Assembly: GCA_030604135.1 (NCBI GenBank) | Contig: JAUVWL010000004.1 | Location: forward strand, 1-64,000 | DNA: 64,000 nt | Reading direction: 5' to 3' | Origin: Burkholderiales bacterium | GTDB taxonomy: Bacteria > Pseudomonadota > Gammaproteobacteria > Burkholderiales > Burkholderiaceae_C | Part shown: positions 11,081 to 22,813 of the stretch, piece after piece | How the letters are laid out: every line of letters begins with the position of its first letter | How positions within the stretch are numbered: the first letter of the stretch is position 1 | Translations under genes and position numbers: made by a program | The notes under the pieces: generated by a model | Database searches by the model: none | Told to the model about the DNA's origin: nothing | Seen by the model: the letters and a program-made list of their open reading frames with translations, nothing else

Positions 11081-12546
11081 GATTCCTCTACCCATGACGA
11101 GCCCTCGCGCGCCATGAGGGCGGACGAGGCTGCCGGCCCCCAGCTGCCGGCGGTGTAGGCCTTGGGCCTTTCGCCCAGCTGTTGCCAACCGTCGATGATG
11201 GGCTCAACCCATGTCCAGGCGGCTTCGAGTTCATCGCGCCGCATGAAGTGCGTCAGGCGCCCCTTGATGACGTCGATCAGCAGGCGCTCGTAGGCCTCGG
11301 CGCGGCGCTCGGAGAAGGCGGTCTGCAGGTCCAGGTCGAGCTTGACCGGGCGCAGCTTCATGCCGCTGCCGGGTTCCTTGGCCATCATTTGCAGCTGGAT
11401 GTGTTCTTCGGGCTGCAGGCGGATCATCAGCCGGTTGACCGAGCGGTGCGGCGAGTCGTTGAAGATGGTGAAAGGCAGGTCGGCGAACTCGATGACGATC
11501 TCGGACTGGCGCGCCGCCATGCGTTTGCCGGTGCGCAGGAAGAAGGGCACATTGGCCCAGCGCCAGTTGTTGATGTGCGCCTTGAGGGCGACGAAGGTTT
11601 CGGTGTTGGTGTCGGGCGGTATGTTTTCTTCCTGCAGGTAGCCCAGGGCGGCCTCGCCGTTGGAGGCACCGGCGGTGTACTGGCCGCGCACGGTGTCACG
11701 CGCCACGTCGGCCACGGCCATGGGTCTGAGCGAGCGCAGCACCTTGAGTTTTTCGTCACGCACCGCATCGGGGTCGAGCGAGACCGGCGGCTCCATCGCC
11801 ACGATACACAGCAGCTGCAGCAGGTGGTTCTGGATCATGTCGCGCATGGCACCGGTGCCATCGTAGAAGCCGGCGCGGCTGCCCACCCCCACACTCTCGG
11901 CCACGGTGATCTGCACGCTCTTGATGTATGGGCTGCGCCACAGCGGTTCGAAGATGCTGTTGCCAAAGCGCAGCACCATCAGGTTCTGCACCGTTTCCTT
12001 GCCCAGGTAATGGTCGATGCGGAAGATCTGTTGTTCCTGGAAGTACTGCCCGACATCGTGGTTGATCTGCCGCGCCGAGGCGAGGTCGTGGCCCAGGGGT
12101 TTTTCGAGCACCACACGGGCGCGCTCGTCGATCAGTTCCGCGCTCTGCAGGTTGGCGCAAATGCCCACGAACAGCGAAGGTGCGGTGGCCAGGTAGTAGA
12201 CCCGGTCGGCCCCCGGCTGCATTTCGGACTTGAGCCCGACATAGTCGGCAGCATTGGTGGCATCGACACAGACGTAGCTCAGGCGGCGCACGAAGCTGGA
12301 CCAGACATCGTCCCGGTAGGCCTTGCTGCCGATGAAGCCACGCACCTTCTCTTCGATGAAGTGCAGGAAGGCGCCCCGGTCCCAGGTCTGGCGACCCAGG
12401 GCATAGATGTGGGTCTCGTCGGGCAGGGTGTTGTGCAGGTGCGCCATGTACAGCGCGGGCAGCAGCTTGCGAACCGAGAGATCGCCCACGCCACCGAAGA
12501 TGACGAGGTCGAGCGGGGCGGCAGAGATCGGAGTTGATGTGGCCAT
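11077..12546 (-). CDS. zwf: Glucose-6-phosphate 1-dehydrogenase
   Basis: IFGGVGDLSVRKLLPALY, RIDHYLGKETVQNLMVLRFGN, GSWGP C-terminus. Confidence 0.97.
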   Translation of the reverse strand: MATSTPISAAPLDLVIFGGVGDLSVRKLLPALYMAHLHNTLPDETHIYALGRQTWDRGAFLHFIEEKVRGFIGSKAYRDDVWSSFVRRLSYVCVDATNAADYVGLKSEMQPGADRVYYLATAPSLFVGICANLQSAELIDERARVVLEKPLGHDLASARQINHDVGQYFQEQQIFRIDHYLGKETVQNLMVLRFGNSIFEPLWRSPYIKSVQITVAESVGVGSRAGFYDGTGAMRDMIQNHLLQLLCIVAMEPPVSLDPDAVRDEKLKVLRSLRPMAVADVARDTVRGQYTAGASNGEAALGYLQEENIPPDTNTETFVALKAHINNWRWANVPFFLRTGKRMAARQSEIVIEFADLPFTIFNDSPHRSVNRLMIRLQPEEHIQLQMMAKEPGSGMKLRPVKLDLDLQTAFSERRAEAYERLLIDVIKGRLTHFMRRDELEAAWTWVEPIIDGWQQLGERPKAYTAGSWGPAASSALMAREGSSWVEES

Positions 12547-12580
12547 GGACGAACCTGGTTACCAATGTGTGGGTAGTTTA

Positions 12581-12597
12581 ATGTAATTAAGTTACAT
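12581..12597. promoter_or_regulatory. HexR-like operator palindrome upstream of zwf
   Basis: ATGTAATTAAGTTACAT, dyad ATGTAA-N5-TTACAT, about 35 nt upstream of the zwf start; flanked by direct repeats GTGGGTAGTTT / GTGGGTACTTT. Confidence 0.6.
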
Positions 12598-12767
12598 CGT
12601 GGGTACTTTTTCGGGGCGGCTTGACGTGGGTTGTCTGTGCGATCTCGAAAGGTGTCCGGTGTTCCGGCTTGGGGACAGGTGTGCACCGCTCGACCGTGCG
12701 TGAGATGCTGCGGAACTTTCTGCCGGGTGGGTGGCAGGCCGCAGTGCGCGCCGTGGCCCGGACGGGT

Positions 12768-15580
<2,813 letters not shown>

Positions 15581-15661
15581 CGATGAATGACTTCAGGACA
15601 GCAACGCATTATTTCATCTGCTTTGCAGTTGGACGAATCCCCGGATCCTGGGTTCCAGCCG

Positions 15662-15693
15662 AAAAAAGACCCGGGATCTTCCGACCCCGGGTC
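15662..15693 (-). terminator. Rho-independent terminator downstream of the porin gene
   Basis: Minus strand reads GACCCGGGGTCGGAAGATCCCGGGTCTTTTTTC: GC stem plus T-run. Confidence 0.8.
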
Positions 15694-15773
15694 AACCGAT
15701 TGCCTGGCTGCGCCGTGGCGGGCGAAGCCGTGGCCGGGCCCAGGGGCCCGGTTCTTGGGACGGGCAGCTGCCG

Positions 15774-16688
15774 TCAGAATGCGTAGTTGATGCGAACGCG
15801 GGCCGCCACCTGGGCGTCGGTGCCTGTGCCGCCTTTGGAGTAGCTCAGGGCGGGGGTGATGAAGGCACCCTTCACACCGAACAGCGGCAGCGAATAGGCG
15901 GCGTACACCGTGGTCACCTTGTCGGCTGTGGTGGCGCCTTTGCCGTAGATCAGGCCAACACCGGCGGGACCAAAAATGGCGTTCACGCCGATGGTCTTGT
16001 CGTCTTCCTTCTTGGCCAGGTTGAGGTTGATGTTGCTGTTGCTGTTCAGGGCATATCCCACCGAGAGGCCGACACCGGTTTCGGTGTCACCACCGCCGAC
16101 CATCTTGACCGACTCGAAGCCGGCACGCAGGGACAGCGGACCGGCGGTGTAGGTCACGGCCGGACGGGCGCCACGGACTTCGCCGGCGTCTTTGCTGTAA
16201 ACCAGGCCCACCTCGACGCGCACCGTCGAGCCCGCGTTGATGCCGAGCGCACCGTGCACCGTGTCGCGCCCAAAGCGACCGCGCAGCGCATTGGCCTTAT
16301 AGGCGCTGTAGCCGGCTTCCTCCACCACCACGTCCTTGCCCAGCGGGAACAGGTCCATGGCCTCGAAGCGGCCGAGCTTGATGTCCATGGACTGGTTGCC
16401 GAACTGCACCCACAGGTCGTCGACGCCGGTGTCACCGTCCTTCTTGATCAGCAGGCTGGCTCGGCCGGCCACGAAGGCATCGCCGTTGGTGGCCTTGGCA
16501 CCGGCGTTGACCTCGACCCGTCCGCCCAGGCTCAGGTCGCTGTCGCGGGCGTTGCGTGCGGGGGCATCGACCTTGTTCGTGTAGGTGGTGTCCAGTTCGA
16601 GGTTGGCATCGAACGCGACGTCGGCGTGGGCGGCCACCGCAGTGGCGCACAGGGCCGCGGCAGCGGCCAGCTTCAGGGAGTGTTGCAT
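15774..16688 (-). CDS. Outer-membrane porin
   Basis: MQHSLKLAAAAALCATAVAAHADVAFDANLELDTTYTN signal peptide, beta-rich repeats, terminal VAARVRINYAF. Confidence 0.8.
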   Translation of the reverse strand: MQHSLKLAAAAALCATAVAAHADVAFDANLELDTTYTNKVDAPARNARDSDLSLGGRVEVNAGAKATNGDAFVAGRASLLIKKDGDTGVDDLWVQFGNQSMDIKLGRFEAMDLFPLGKDVVVEEAGYSAYKANALRGRFGRDTVHGALGINAGSTVRVEVGLVYSKDAGEVRGARPAVTYTAGPLSLRAGFESVKMVGGGDTETGVGLSVGYALNSNSNINLNLAKKEDDKTIGVNAIFGPAGVGLIYGKGATTADKVTTVYAAYSLPLFGVKGAFITPALSYSKGGTGTDAQVAARVRINYAF

Positions 16689-16802
16689 GTGGGGTCTCCG
16701 GTACGGATGGGTTGTCATTTCGAGGCACTCTTGCCTGCCTTGACCCTGTTTCACATGTCGGAACCCGGTCGCGGCGAGGGAGCGACTGGATTCGATCACA
16801 AG

Positions 16803-16816
16803 TGCAAACGTATGCA
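16803..16816. promoter_or_regulatory. LacI-family-type operator upstream of the porin gene
   Basis: TGCAAACGTATGCA: near-perfect dyad with a central CG, about 115 nt upstream of the porin start codon. Confidence 0.4.
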
Positions 16817-16996
16817 TTGTGGTGAAAACCCTGGAAACCGCTTTGTAACCGCCAACAAAATACCAACTAAGCAATACAAAATATGATAGTGAACAAAAAA
16901 TGAAAAAAGGATTGCATATAGGAATTGACCCGCCGCCTGCGGGCCAGACAGGCCAGAGCTTCAGGTGTCAGGGCTTGGCGGACAGCCGCTCAGGGC

Positions 16997-17674
16997 TCAC
17001 TGGCAGCCGCTGGCGGTGAGCTGCAGCACCCGATCGGCGCGGGTGGCGGCCGCCTGCGAGTGGGTCACCAGCACCACGGCGGCACCGGTCTGGCGGGCCT
17101 GCGATTGCAGCAGGTCCATCACTTGTCCAGCCGTGCTCGGGTCGAGGTTGCCGGTCGGCTCGTCGGCCAGCAACAGGCCGGGCCGGTGTACCAGCGCGCG
17201 GGCGATCGCCACCCTTTGCAACTGACCACCCGAGAGCTCGGCCGGCAGGCGCTGCCCCAGTCCGTGCAGGCCGACCGCCGTCAGCATGTCCTGCACCCGC
17301 TGGGGATCGGGTCGGTTCAGCAACAGCAGGGGGAGGCCGACGTTCTGGGCCACATCCAGGTGCGGCAGCACATGAAATGCCTGGAACACAAAGCCCAGGT
17401 GCGCGCGACGCCAAAACGCCAACTGCGCTTCATTCAGCCTGGACAAGTCCGTGCCCTGGTGCTCGATGCGCCCCTCGCTCCAGCTGTCAAGCCCGGCCAG
17501 GCAGTTGAGCAGGCTGGACTTGCCCACCCCGGATTCACCGACGATGGCAACGAATTCGCCCGCCGCCACCTCCAGGTTCACGCCCTGGAACACCGGCGTC
17601 TGGCCATAGCGTTTGGCCAGTTGGTGCACCACCAGGGCGGGATGGTGTGGCTCGGTGACTTGTGCAGACGTCAC
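16997..17674 (-). CDS. ABC transporter ATP-binding protein (LolD/MacB type)
   Basis: Walker [25 protein letters not shown] signature, [11 protein letters not shown] Walker B. Confidence 0.9.
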   Translation of the reverse strand: MTSAQVTEPHHPALVVHQLAKRYGQTPVFQGVNLEVAAGEFVAIVGESGVGKSSLLNCLAGLDSWSEGRIEHQGTDLSRLNEAQLAFWRRAHLGFVFQAFHVLPHLDVAQNVGLPLLLLNRPDPQRVQDMLTAVGLHGLGQRLPAELSGGQLQRVAIARALVHRPGLLLADEPTGNLDPSTAGQVMDLLQSQARQTGAAVVLVTHSQAAATRADRVLQLTASGCQ

Positions 17675-18642
17675 CGCAGTGCCTCCAGAACGCGGTCGGC
17701 GTGCTCGACCACCTTCGCCACAGCGTTGCCTTGGTCGCAGGCAATCACCTGACGTTCGGGCATGCCGCGCAGCCAGGTGAGCTGGCGTTTGGCCAGCTGG
17801 CGCGTCGCGAAGATGCCCCGGTCACGCAAGCCGGCCAGGGCCATGGCATCCGGGTGCTCGCCATGGGCGTCCAGCATCTCCCAGGCCTGCCGGTAGCCGA
17901 CACAACGCATCGAGGGCAGTTCGGCGTGGAGATCACCGCGAGTGCGCAGGGCCCGCACCTCGTCGAGAAAGCCCTGCTCCAGCATGGCATCGAAACGCCG
18001 GGAGATGCGCTCATGCAGCCAGGCCCGGTTGTCGGGCTCCAGGCTCAGCAAGGCGCCGTCCGGCAGTCTCGACCGGGCGGCGGCTTGTGTGCCATGGAAG
18101 GATGACAGGGGGCGGCCGGTGATCTCGAACACTTCCAGCGCGCGCTGGATGCGCTGGCTGTCGCCCGGCGGCAGGCGGGTGGCGGTGAGGGGGTCGACCT
18201 CGGCGAGGCGCCTGTGCATGGCCGGCCAGCCCAACTGGGCTGCATCGCGTTCCAGGCGCTGGCGCACAGCCGGGTCGGCCGGCGGCATGTCGTCCAGTCC
18301 TTGCAGCAGGGCCCGCAGGTAGAGCAGGGTGCCTCCCACCAACAAGGGGCAACGGCCGCGACCACGGATATCCTCGATCAGCGAGCGGGCTTCCTGGCCG
18401 AACTGCGCGGCGCTGTAGGCCTGCAGCGGATCGATGATGTCGATCAGGTGGTGCACCACTTCGTGCCGCTCTTCGGTGGTGGGTTTGGCGGTGCCGATGT
18501 CCATGCCGCGGTAGACCAGGGCCGAATCCATGCTGATGATCTCCACCGGCCAACGCCTGGCGATGGCCATGGCCGCGGCGCTCTTGCCACTGGCGGTCGG
18601 GCCCGTCAGCACGAGGCAGGGCAACACATGGGGCTCGTTCAT
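17671..18642 (-). CDS. miaA: tRNA dimethylallyltransferase
   Basis: [72 protein letters not shown]. Confidence 0.96.
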   Translation of the reverse strand: MNEPHVLPCLVLTGPTASGKSAAAMAIARRWPVEIISMDSALVYRGMDIGTAKPTTEERHEVVHHLIDIIDPLQAYSAAQFGQEARSLIEDIRGRGRCPLLVGGTLLYLRALLQGLDDMPPADPAVRQRLERDAAQLGWPAMHRRLAEVDPLTATRLPPGDSQRIQRALEVFEITGRPLSSFHGTQAAARSRLPDGALLSLEPDNRAWLHERISRRFDAMLEQGFLDEVRALRTRGDLHAELPSMRCVGYRQAWEMLDAHGEHPDAMALAGLRDRGIFATRQLAKRQLTWLRGMPERQVIACDQGNAVAKVVEHADRVLEALR

Positions 18643-18646
18643 GACC

Positions 18647-19933
18647 TCAGTTTCTCGCCGGGTCAGGGGTGACGACACGCTGCGGCCCAGACTGTGCCTC
18701 ACCGAAGCGCTGCACCAGCGTCCAGGCCGTGGCGCTGATGAGCACGCTCCAGAACCAGATGCCGTTGGTCAGCGGCAGCACCGACCCGCTGCCCTGGGCA
18801 ATACCCGCCAGGCTGCGACCGAGCCAGCCGCCCATGGCAAAGGCCGCGACCATCATGAGGAAGCCGCTCATGGCCGAGGCCGCACCGGCCGCCTGCGGGA
18901 ACGGTCCGACCGCACCGCTCTGGCCGCAGGGCTGGTGCACGCCGTGCGCCAGCATGAACAGGTAGAAGGGAACCATGATCGCCGCCACGTGCTGCACACC
19001 GGCCCAGGCGAGCACCCCCATGGCTGTGCCCGCCAGCAGGGTGCAGCCACCGGCGACGGCCACCGTGCGGCGCACACCGAGTACCGGCAGCAGGCGCCGG
19101 CAGATGAAGGTGCCGACGATGTAGGACAGCGACATGGTCAGCATGGCCAGGCCATAGGCCGGTTTGGACAGCCCCAGCACCTGGATGAACACGAAAGAGG
19201 AAGCGGCCAGGAAGGTGAACAGTCCGCCATAGGACGTGGTGGCCAGCAGTGTGTAGGCCCAGAAGGTGGGGTGTCGCAGGATTTGCCACCAGGTGCGCAG
19301 CAGGGTGGCCGGTTGCAGGGCAGACGGGTTTCTGTGCGCCAGGGTTTCCTCGAAGCGCCAGGCCAGCACCAGCAGGGTGCCTGCCCCGAAAACCGCCAGC
19401 GCACCCAGGGCGGTCCGCCAGCCCAGGTACTCGGTCAGCAGCGCGCCCAGCGGGGCGCTGGCACAGGCGATCACGCCCAGCCCGGTCAGGCCCTTGGACA
19501 TGATGCGGGCGCCTTCGGCCGGCGCGTACAGGTCCCGCACGATGGCGCGGGCACCCATCACGCCCGCGCCCATGGCCACACCCTGCAGCGTGCGCCAGAG
19601 AACGAGCTGCTCCATGCTGGCCGACACCACACTGCCTGCCGAGGCGATCACATACAAGGCCAGCCCCCACAACAGCACTGGGCGGCGCCCGAAACGGTCG
19701 GACAGCGGGCCCCAGACCAGCTGCGACACCCCGAAGGCCAGCAGCAGGGCGGTCAGGGTCAGCTGGGCCTGCGGCATGGATGCGCCAAAACCCTGCGTCA
19801 TGGCCGGCAACGCTGGCAGGTACAGGTCGGTGGTGATGGGTTGCAGACCCAGCAGCAGCGACAGGGCCAGGACCACCATGCCCGGGCTCATGCCCGTGGC
19901 CGGTGCCCGTTCGTAAGGGGAGGAGGAGGGCAT
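18647..19933 (-). CDS. MFS transporter, Bcr/CflA family
   Basis: [61 protein letters not shown]. Confidence 0.9.
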   Translation of the reverse strand: MPSSSPYERAPATGMSPGMVVLALSLLLGLQPITTDLYLPALPAMTQGFGASMPQAQLTLTALLLAFGVSQLVWGPLSDRFGRRPVLLWGLALYVIASAGSVVSASMEQLVLWRTLQGVAMGAGVMGARAIVRDLYAPAEGARIMSKGLTGLGVIACASAPLGALLTEYLGWRTALGALAVFGAGTLLVLAWRFEETLAHRNPSALQPATLLRTWWQILRHPTFWAYTLLATTSYGGLFTFLAASSFVFIQVLGLSKPAYGLAMLTMSLSYIVGTFICRRLLPVLGVRRTVAVAGGCTLLAGTAMGVLAWAGVQHVAAIMVPFYLFMLAHGVHQPCGQSGAVGPFPQAAGAASAMSGFLMMVAAFAMGGWLGRSLAGIAQGSGSVLPLTNGIWFWSVLISATAWTLVQRFGEAQSGPQRVVTPDPARN

Positions 19934-19961
19934 CCACCCGAGGGTAGCAGAACGCAGGTGC

Positions 19962-20837
19962 TCAGTTGGCGGCCAGGGTGGTGTCGCGACCCAGGCCGAA
20001 CAGGCGGGCCAGTGCCTCGCGGTACTGCCCCTGTCCCACGGCGTTGGTGCTGTGGTGGGATCCGCCTTCAACCAGCACGAAGGCCTTCGGCTCGGCCGCC
20101 GCTTCGTACAGCCGCTGGCCCAGAACCGGTGGAATCAGCCGGTCTTCGCTGCCGTGCACCACCAGCAGGGGCGAGCCAATCCGGCCCACTCGCTCGATGG
20201 CCTCGAAGCGCTGGGTGATGAGCGGACGGACCGGCAGCCATCCCCAGCGGAAATGGCTCACCACGTCGGCAATCGAGGTGAACGTGCCTTCGACAAGGGT
20301 GCCGGCTTCATCGGTCACCTGCGTGGCCAGGTCGATGGCGATGGCCCCCCCCAGTGAATGGCCGAATATGTACCGGGGCCGGTCGGGGTGTTGCTGCGCC
20401 AGCCAGTCCCAGGCGGCGCGCGCGTCCTCGTAAGCCATGGTCTCGGACGGCAGCTCGGGCGTGCTTTTGCCGAAACCCCGGTAGTCGACCAGCAGGACCG
20501 AAAAGCCCAGCTCCTGCATGCGGCGGGCACGGAAGGCGGAGCCCACCACGTTGAAGCGTGCACCGTGCAGGTACAGCAGCACCGGCATGTCGGGGCGGCT
20601 GGCAAAGTCTTCGTGTTCTGCCCACAGCCCGTGCAGGCGCACCGGCTCGCCGGTCACCGAGGACTGGAAGCCGATCCAGACGTCCTGCATGCCGGTGGCG
20701 GCTTCTTCACCCCGCCACCAGCTGCGGTCAGAAGGCTGGAAGATCCACTCTCGCTGGCGCTCGTCCAGCGTGGCACAGCCGCTCATGGCGGCCACAGCGA
20801 TCAGGCAAAGGGCAAGCAGGCGTTTCACAGCCTTCAA
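19962..20837 (-). CDS. Alpha/beta hydrolase with lipoprotein signal
   Basis: Lipobox MSGC; LLYLHGARFNVVGS, YIFGHSLGGAIAIDLA, LLVVHGSEDRLIPP. Confidence 0.85.
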   Translation of the reverse strand: MKAVKRLLALCLIAVAAMSGCATLDERQREWIFQPSDRSWWRGEEAATGMQDVWIGFQSSVTGEPVRLHGLWAEHEDFASRPDMPVLLYLHGARFNVVGSAFRARRMQELGFSVLLVDYRGFGKSTPELPSETMAYEDARAAWDWLAQQHPDRPRYIFGHSLGGAIAIDLATQVTDEAGTLVEGTFTSIADVVSHFRWGWLPVRPLITQRFEAIERVGRIGSPLLVVHGSEDRLIPPVLGQRLYEAAAEPKAFVLVEGGSHHSTNAVGQGQYREALARLFGLGRDTTLAAN

Positions 20838-20871
20838 GGATGCGCTTTTCCGAGGGAAAGTTCACGGCACA

Positions 20872-21309
20872 ATGACCCATTCCAAGAATCCCATGGGCAC
20901 ATTCATGACCGACAGCGTGTTCACCCGCATCCTGCGCCGAGAGATTCCGGCCGCCATCGTCTACGAGGACGACCGGGTCTTTGCCTTCATGGACGCCGGC
21001 CAGGTCAACCCCGGCCATGTGCTGGTGGCCACGCGGCGCCAGGTCGAAACCTTCGTCGAGCTCGAAGAAAGTGAGGCTGCCCATCTGTTTGCGGTCGCCC
21101 ACCGGGTGGCAACGGCGGTGCAGGCCGAGTTCCAGCCCGAGGGCATGACCCTGCTGCAGACCAACCGCCCGGCCGGCTGGCAGACCGTGCCCCATGTTCA
21201 CGTGCACGTGTTGCCGCGCCACGCGGGCGATGGCGCCGACCTGATCTGGCCCCGCAAGGACCCGCCGCTGGCCGAACTGCAGGCGCTGGCCGCCCGCATC
21301 AGGCTGTGA
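20872..21309 (+). CDS. HIT-family protein
   Basis: VFTRILRREIPAAIVYEDDRVFAFMDAGQVNPGHVLVATRR and HIT motif VPHVHVHVLPRH; exact start uncertain. Confidence 0.92.
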   Translation: MTHSKNPMGTFMTDSVFTRILRREIPAAIVYEDDRVFAFMDAGQVNPGHVLVATRRQVETFVELEESEAAHLFAVAHRVATAVQAEFQPEGMTLLQTNRPAGWQTVPHVHVHVLPRHAGDGADLIWPRKDPPLAELQALAARIRL

Positions 21310-21319
21310 CGCCAGGGGG

Positions 21320-22663
21320 TCAGATGACCCCTTGGGCCAGCATCGCGTCGGCGACCTTGACGAAGCCGGCGATGTTGGCGCCGTCGATGTAGCTGACGCT
21401 GCCATCTTCGCGCTGACCATGTCGCAGGCAAGCTGCATGGATGCCCTGCATGATCTGCAGCAGGCGTGCGTCCACCTCTTCGCGCGGCCAGGACATGCGC
21501 TCGGCGTTCTGGCTCATTTCCAGGCCGGACGTGGCCACACCACCGGCGTTGCTGGCCTTGCCCGGCGCATACAGAATACCGGCGGCTTCGAAGGCCTTGG
21601 CCGCCTCGATGGTCGAGGGCATGTTGGCGCCTTCGGCCACGCAGACGACACCGTTGCCGATCAGCGTGCGGGCATCGTTCTCGTCCAGCTCGTTCTGGGT
21701 GGCGCAAGGCAGCGCCACGTCCACCGGCACGTGCCAGGGGCGCAAGCCGGCCTCGAACTTCACCCCGGTGCGTGCGGCGTAGTCGCTGACGCGGCCGTAG
21801 TGGTGGTTCTTCACGTCCATCAGGATGGCCAGCTTCTCGGGCGTGAAGCCGGTCTCGTCCACGATGGTGCCGCTGGAGTCGGAGACGGTGATCACGCGCG
21901 CGCCCAGTTCCATGGCCTTCTCGACCGCGTACTGCGCCACGTTGCCCGAACCGGAGACACTGACCCGCAGACCCTCGAAGGATCTGCCACGGGTCTTGAG
22001 CATTTCCTGGGCGAAGTAGACCGTGCCGTAGCCGGTGGCCTCGGGCCGGATCAGCGACCCGCCGAAGCTCAGGCCTTTGCCAGTGAAGACGCAATCGGCC
22101 CGGTTGGTGAGCTTCTTGGTCATGCCGGCCATGAAGCCAACCTCTCGTCCGCCCACACCGATGTCACCGGCCGGCACGTCGGTGTCGCTGCCCACGTGGC
22201 GGAACAGCTCGCTCACGAAGGCCTGGCAGAAGCGCATCACCTCGCCAGGGCTCTTGCCCTTGGGGTCGAAGTCCGAGCCGCCCTTGCCACCGCCCATGGG
22301 CAGGGTGGTCAGGGCGTTCTTGAAGGTCTGCTCGAAGGCCAGGAACTTGAGCACCGACAGGTTGACCGAGGGGTGGAAGCGGATGCCGCCCTTGTACGGG
22401 CCGATGGCCATGCTGTGCTGGATACGGTAGCCGCGGTTGACCTGCACCTGGCCGTGGTCGTCGACCCAGGAGACGCGGAACATCACCACGCGCTCGGGTT
22501 CGACCAGGCGGTCCAGCAGGCCTTGTTCGGCGTACTTCGGGTGGGTCGAAATGAAGGGCCAGAGGCTGTCCATCACCTCGGTGACGGCCTGCAGGAATTC
22601 GGGTTGACCGGGGTTGCGGTCGGCGACCTGCGCCAGGAAATCGTGAACCGATGCGTACTTCAT
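21320..22663 (-). CDS. gdhA: NADP-specific glutamate dehydrogenase
   Basis: GPYKGGIRFHPSVNLSVLKFLAFEQTFKNALTTLPMGGGKGGSDFDPKGKS, SGSGNVAQYA, CATQNELDENDA. Confidence 0.97.
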   Translation of the reverse strand: MKYASVHDFLAQVADRNPGQPEFLQAVTEVMDSLWPFISTHPKYAEQGLLDRLVEPERVVMFRVSWVDDHGQVQVNRGYRIQHSMAIGPYKGGIRFHPSVNLSVLKFLAFEQTFKNALTTLPMGGGKGGSDFDPKGKSPGEVMRFCQAFVSELFRHVGSDTDVPAGDIGVGGREVGFMAGMTKKLTNRADCVFTGKGLSFGGSLIRPEATGYGTVYFAQEMLKTRGRSFEGLRVSVSGSGNVAQYAVEKAMELGARVITVSDSSGTIVDETGFTPEKLAILMDVKNHHYGRVSDYAARTGVKFEAGLRPWHVPVDVALPCATQNELDENDARTLIGNGVVCVAEGANMPSTIEAAKAFEAAGILYAPGKASNAGGVATSGLEMSQNAERMSWPREEVDARLLQIMQGIHAACLRHGQREDGSVSYIDGANIAGFVKVADAMLAQGVI

Positions 22664-22707
22664 GTGTGCCATGCTCCAAAAAAGTGCATGACATTATGCA
22701 AAGACCG

Positions 22708-22737
22708 CATTTCGTGAGCCAAAATGCACACGAAATG
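22708..22737. promoter_or_regulatory. Dyad in the gdhA upstream region
   Basis: CATTTCGTG (22708-22716) / CACGAAATG (22729-22737), perfect 9-bp inverted repeat about 45 nt upstream of the gdhA start; a second TGCAT-N6-ATGCA dyad lies closer in. Confidence 0.4.
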
Positions 22738-22813
22738 TGCGCTCGGCCCCGAATCTGAGCGAATGGCCCAGCTGCAGACCTGCCAGGATCCCGAAACTGG
22801 TGCGTCAGCGGCT

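Noticed and set aside
16997-17674. ABC ATPase at 17 kb as the missing partner of the MCE cassette
   Set aside because: It is of LolD/MacB type (FtsX-fold permease partner), not MlaF type, and lies 12 kb away.
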